A stretch of 64,000 nt of DNA, taken from contig NZ_BMFQ01000002.1 in the NCBI RefSeq assembly GCF_014638915.1, positions 124,001 to 188,000 on the forward strand, in the 5' to 3' direction. The notes under the pieces are model-generated. The model was not told where the DNA came from, did no database searches, and was given only the letters and a program-made list of their open reading frames with translations. The DNA comes from Xanthomarina arctica. GTDB lineage: Bacteria > Bacteroidota > Bacteroidia > Flavobacteriales > Flavobacteriaceae. The number at the start of each line of letters is the position of its first letter. Position 1 is the stretch's first letter. This document shows positions 60,905 through 64,000 of the stretch, piece after piece. The translations under genes were made by a program, and so were the position numbers.

Positions 60905-62554
60905 ATGAGTAAAGAATTTGTACCAAAATTATTTTCTCTTTTAAAAAAAGGGATATCCAAAGAAACCTTAACAAAAGATCTTCTTTCAGGGATAATAGTG
61001 GGGATTGTTGCTTTGCCACTAGCAATTGCTTTTGCCATTGCATCTGGTGTTTCTCCTGAAAAAGGAATTTTAACAGCTATTATTGCGGGAATTATTATTT
61101 CTACTTTTGGAGGAAGTCGGGTTCAAATTGGTGGGCCAACCGGCGCATTTATTGTTATTATTTACGGTATTGTTCAAGAATATGGTACAGATGGTTTGAC
61201 CATAGCTACTTTTATGGCTGGTTTTATCATAATCGGTTTTGGGATTGCGCGACTTGGGAATTTACTGAAATACATTCCATATTCTCTTATTGTAGGCTTT
61301 ACAAGTGGGATTGCGCTTATTATTTTTTCCTCTCAAATTAATGACTTTTTTGGACTCCATATAGAAAAAGTCCCTGCCGATTTTATAGGAAAATGGACGG
61401 TGTATTTTAATAATTTTCATAAAATAAATTGGTACGCCATTGGTATTGCTGTGGCAACTATATTAATTACTTTATATTTTCAAAAAATAATAAAAAAGGT
61501 TCCGGGCTCTATCATTGCTATCCTATTATCTACCATTTTTGTTATACTATTCGATATTCCTGTAGATACAATTGAAAGTAATTTTGGAAATATTCCAAAT
61601 CAAATAGGGCTCCCACATATTCCAAATGTGAATTTTGAGACCATCCAAGCTCTTATTCAACCAGCCTTTGCTATTGCTATATTAGGAAGTATAGAATCCT
61701 TACTTTCTGCCGTGGTTTCAGATTCTATGATTGGAGGGAAACACCGATCTAATATGGAATTAGTAGCGCAAGGAGCTGCAAATATTATGTCGTCGCTCTT
61801 TGGTGGGATTCCTGCTACAGGTGCCATTGCTAGAACGGCAACCAATGTTAAAAATGGCGGACGTACGCCTATTGCGGGTATTGTTCATGCTTTAGTTTTA
61901 TTAGCTATCATGCTTTTGTTTGCTCCTTATGCGAAATTAATACCGATGTCATGTTTAGCAGGTATTTTAATTGTTGTTGCTTATCATATGAGTGAATGGA
62001 AACAATTTAGATCTATTTTAAAAGGGAATAGAATGGATATTATCATTTTGCTTACTACCTTTTTTCTAACCGTTATTTTTGATCTGGTTATTGCCATCGA
62101 AATAGGAATTGTATTATCTAGTTTTATGTTTATGAAACGGATGAGTGAATCTGTTAATATTCAGGGTTTTTCATCTGAAAACAATAATGATGAACATCTT
62201 TTTGATGACGAACTATTAGACCTTCCTAAGGGCGTTATTTTATATGAAATTAATGGGCCTCTATTTTTTGGAGCTGCTAGACAGTTTCAGGAAACCATTA
62301 CCAATACCCATTTGCAACCAAAAGTCATTATTATTAGAATGCGCTATGTGCCCTTAATTGATGCTACAGGATATCAGAGTATTAAAGAAATAATTAAAAC
62401 CTATAAGTCTAGAAATATAAGAGTTATCATTTCAGGAATTAGAGAATCCCTGAGAAAGGATTTTGAGAAGAATGAGATGTTCTCATTTATAGAACCTGAT
62501 TTTGTAGTTGAAGAAATTCATACAGCCATTAAAATAGCTAAAAAAAACTTGTAG
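60905..62554 (+). CDS. SulP-family anion transporter with STAS domain
   Basis: A 549-residue inner-membrane transporter. The SLC26/SulP core is recognised from LLSGIIVGIVALPLAIAFAI, FGGSRVQIGGPTGAF and IGSIESLLSAVVSDSMIGG, with GAIARTATNVKNGGRTPIAG; the cytosolic STAS domain (about 435-549) has LPKGVILYEINGPLFFGAA and RYVPLIDATGYQSI. Members move sulfate, bicarbonate or dicarboxylates with Na+ or H+; the motif set here cannot choose between them. Its link to a Crp/Fnr regulator and DUF983 suggests control by respiratory or carbon-dioxide state. Confidence 0.92.
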   Translation: MSKEFVPKLFSLLKKGISKETLTKDLLSGIIVGIVALPLAIAFAIASGVSPEKGILTAIIAGIIISTFGGSRVQIGGPTGAFIVIIYGIVQEYGTDGLTIATFMAGFIIIGFGIARLGNLLKYIPYSLIVGFTSGIALIIFSSQINDFFGLHIEKVPADFIGKWTVYFNNFHKINWYAIGIAVATILITLYFQKIIKKVPGSIIAILLSTIFVILFDIPVDTIESNFGNIPNQIGLPHIPNVNFETIQALIQPAFAIAILGSIESLLSAVVSDSMIGGKHRSNMELVAQGAANIMSSLFGGIPATGAIARTATNVKNGGRTPIAGIVHALVLLAIMLLFAPYAKLIPMSCLAGILIVVAYHMSEWKQFRSILKGNRMDIIILLTTFFLTVIFDLVIAIEIGIVLSSFMFMKRMSESVNIQGFSSENNNDEHLFDDELLDLPKGVILYEINGPLFFGAARQFQETITNTHLQPKVIIIRMRYVPLIDATGYQSIKEIIKTYKSRNIRVIISGIRESLRKDFEKNEMFSFIEPDFVVEEIHTAIKIAKKNL

Positions 62555-62594
62555 GATGATAATTCTATAAATATACTCAAAAATTGAAAAGAGG

Positions 62595-62630
62595 AGGAAG
62601 GCTATAATTTATTCATATTGTAGCCTTCCT
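62595..62630. terminator. hairpin between convergent genes
   Basis: AGGAAGGCTA (62595-62604) pairs perfectly with TAGCCTTCCT (62621-62630) over a 16-nt A/T-rich loop. It separates the SulP and ketosynthase genes. Confidence 0.75.
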
Positions 62631-62638
62631 GTCTTAAT

Positions 62639-63886
62639 TTACTCTGTATATTTTTTGAATAATACGGAGGCACAGTGACCTCCAAATCCAAACGTGTTGC
62701 TCAAAGCATAATCCACTGTTTTGGTTGCCTTTTTTTCAAGTATCACATTTAAATCAGAAGAAATAGCTTCATCAATCACCTTTGTGTTAATTGTAGGTGC
62801 CATTTGATTTGTTTGAATAGATAAACATGTTGCTATGGCTTCAATAGCTCCGGTACCACCTAAAAGATGTCCGGTCATAGATTTTGTACCACTAATGCTT
62901 ATGTTTTTCAAATGGTCATTAAATAAGGATTGAATGGCTTTGGTTTCCGATATATCTCCAGGACCAGTAGAGGTTGCATGTGCATTGATATAGTTAACGT
63001 CTTTTGGTTGAATATTACCTTCCCTTAAAGCCTCTTTCATGGCAAGATAGGCGCCTTTTCCTTCAGGATGGGTACTAGTAATATGGTAAGCATCGGCAGT
63101 TTCTCCGCCACCAATGACTTCGGCATATATTTTAGCATGTCGTTTTAGAGCACTTTCTAGACTTTCAACGACTAAAGCACCGGCACCTTCACCGAGCACA
63201 AAACCATCTCGAGAGATATCAAAGGGTCTAGAAGCTGTTTTGTAATTTTCATTGTTGGTCGATAAGGCTTTCATGGCGTTAAATCCGCCAACTGCCGACT
63301 GGGTAATGGGTGCTTCAGAACCACCAGAAATAATAATATCTGCTTTTCCCCATTTAATATAATTATAGGCTTGAATTAAACCATTGGTGGAAGAGGAGCA
63401 AGCCGTAACCGTACAGGTGTTTACACCACGTAAACCGTGTTTGATAGAGATATAGCCAGCAACAGAATTTGCGATGATCTTAGTAATAAAGAAAGGGTTG
63501 AACCTTGGGTTAAATTGGTTTTGGCTGAACTCAATAATATCTTTCTCTATGGTTTCAAAACCACCTATTCCACTTGAAAACATGACTCCGATTCTATCGG
63601 TATCTAAAGTGTCGAAATTCAATTGGGCATCTTTAATGGCTTCTTCTGCCGCAATGAGTCCATATTGATTGAATCTGTCTAATTTTCGACTTTCCTTTCT
63701 TTCGAAATAATTTAAAGCATCGTAATTCTTTACTTCACAGGCAAAATCTGTTTTAAACTTTCCGGTATCAAAACGAGAGATTTTATCAGCTCCTGATACA
63801 CCATTGAGCAAATTGTCCCAATAGTTTTGAATATTATTTCCTATGGGAGTTATGGCTCCTAAACCGGTTATTACTACGCGTTTCAT
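62639..63886 (-). CDS. beta-ketoacyl-ACP synthase (FabF-like)
   Basis: A 415-residue condensing enzyme of the KAS II fold. The Cys-His-His triad is visible: Cys in TVTACSSSTNG (about 160), His in NAHATSTGPGD and His in MTGHLLGGTGAIEA, with the conserved Lys in TKSMTGH. The gene is 16 bp downstream of a PLP-dependent alpha-oxoamine-synthase-like gene, not beside the usual fab genes. A KAS next to such an enzyme is a known setting for sulfonolipid or sphingolipid head-group formation in Bacteroidota, so it may serve that pathway rather than bulk fatty-acid synthesis. Confidence 0.9.
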   Translation of the reverse strand: MKRVVITGLGAITPIGNNIQNYWDNLLNGVSGADKISRFDTGKFKTDFACEVKNYDALNYFERKESRKLDRFNQYGLIAAEEAIKDAQLNFDTLDTDRIGVMFSSGIGGFETIEKDIIEFSQNQFNPRFNPFFITKIIANSVAGYISIKHGLRGVNTCTVTACSSSTNGLIQAYNYIKWGKADIIISGGSEAPITQSAVGGFNAMKALSTNNENYKTASRPFDISRDGFVLGEGAGALVVESLESALKRHAKIYAEVIGGGETADAYHITSTHPEGKGAYLAMKEALREGNIQPKDVNYINAHATSTGPGDISETKAIQSLFNDHLKNISISGTKSMTGHLLGGTGAIEAIATCLSIQTNQMAPTINTKVIDEAISSDLNVILEKKATKTVDYALSNTFGFGGHCASVLFKKYTE

Positions 63887-63902
63887 CTTACTTATATTTT
63901 AT

Positions 63903-64000
63903 TTAAACAGCTGTCTCAACTTCTTGTTTGTAATGCCCTTCTGTAAGTTTTAGTCTAATCTCACTAAAAACGGAAATGGTTCTATCCACATCTTCTAAGC
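63903..64000 (-). CDS. PLP-dependent alpha-oxoamine synthase-like protein, C-terminal end only
   Basis: The last 31 residues are visible (LEDVDRTISVFSEIRLKL then TEGHYKQEVETAV) and the rest lies beyond the window. The LEDVDRT..F pattern is the usual C-terminal helix of serine palmitoyltransferase / 8-amino-7-oxononanoate synthase relatives (aminotransferase class I/II). With a ketosynthase 16 bp downstream, a sphingolipid or sulfonolipid (cysteate acyltransferase) role is plausible but cannot be shown from this fragment. Confidence 0.65.
   Translation of the reverse strand, partial: LEDVDRTISVFSEIRLKLTEGHYKQEVETAV

Overview
The window comes from a low-GC member of the Bacteroidota, most likely the family Flavobacteriaceae. 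The signs are a fused alpha/beta 2-oxoacid dehydrogenase E1 protein, a type IX secretion (T9SS) C-terminal sorting domain, many SPII lipoproteins, the HYC_CC_PP small protein, promoters with TAnnTTTG boxes, weak ribosome binding sites and several clade-typical conserved hypothetical proteins. I saw no rRNA, tRNA, CRISPR array, integrase or transposase.

Positions 1-39,300 are mostly housekeeping genes. In order: the C-terminal part of a UvrD/PcrA helicase, a lipoprotein esterase, a YciO-type YrdC protein, an OmpA lipoprotein, a GT2 glycosyltransferase with an HsdR_N-like nuclease domain protein, DNA polymerase III delta, a cupin lipoprotein, DoxX, a large methyltransferase, the fused E1, an M1-peptidase-like outer membrane protein that has lost its zinc motif, a T9SS-exported endonuclease/exonuclease/phosphatase protein, a LOG protein, UvrA, a DUF2867 dehydrogenase, an RsbQ-like hydrolase paired with a PAS histidine kinase, an amidohydrolase, a beta-lactamase-like serine hydrolase, GlmM, a lipid A acyltransferase-like protein, a rhomboid protease, a TlpA-like thioredoxin and MnmE.

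Positions 39,350-57,830 form a plus-strand copper and heavy-metal handling island. It holds HYC_CC_PP, the CusA-type RND pump, a TolC-type channel, a multicopper oxidase fused to a CopB-like barrel, a DUF3347 lipoprotein, a haem-binding-domain protein, an HMA-AraC fusion regulator, a CopZ-like chaperone, a Met-rich lipoprotein, a 23-residue membrane peptide, an AAA_28 ATPase, a 97-residue conserved protein, an APC permease with a Met/His-rich tail, a CopA-type ATPase, a DUF305 protein, a CusB-like adaptor fused to DUF3347, and an HMA lipoprotein. Together they would pump Cu(I) into the periplasm (CopA), oxidise it (multicopper oxidase), bind it (DUF3347, Met-rich and HMA proteins) and expel it (CusABC), under a copper-responsive AraC protein.

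Positions 58,000-64,000 hold Dps, a 3-hydroxyacyl-CoA dehydrogenase, a Crp/Fnr regulator divergent from a DUF983-SulP pair, and the edge of a ketosynthase / PLP alpha-oxoamine synthase locus.

The most unusual signals are these. (1) Short palindromic repeats with ATTCC...GGAAT or CCTGCC...GGCAGG arms sit in frame inside cusA (twice), the multicopper oxidase and copA, with a related copy just before holA. (2) The Crp/Fnr-DUF983 gap is a concentric palindrome: perfect 16-bp inverted arms carry mirror-image TATATTTG boxes around a 12-bp operator-like palindrome. (3) An FNR-like site precedes dps at nearly the same spacing. (4) The RsbQ-linked kinase has PAS coding sequence upstream of its first usable start codon.
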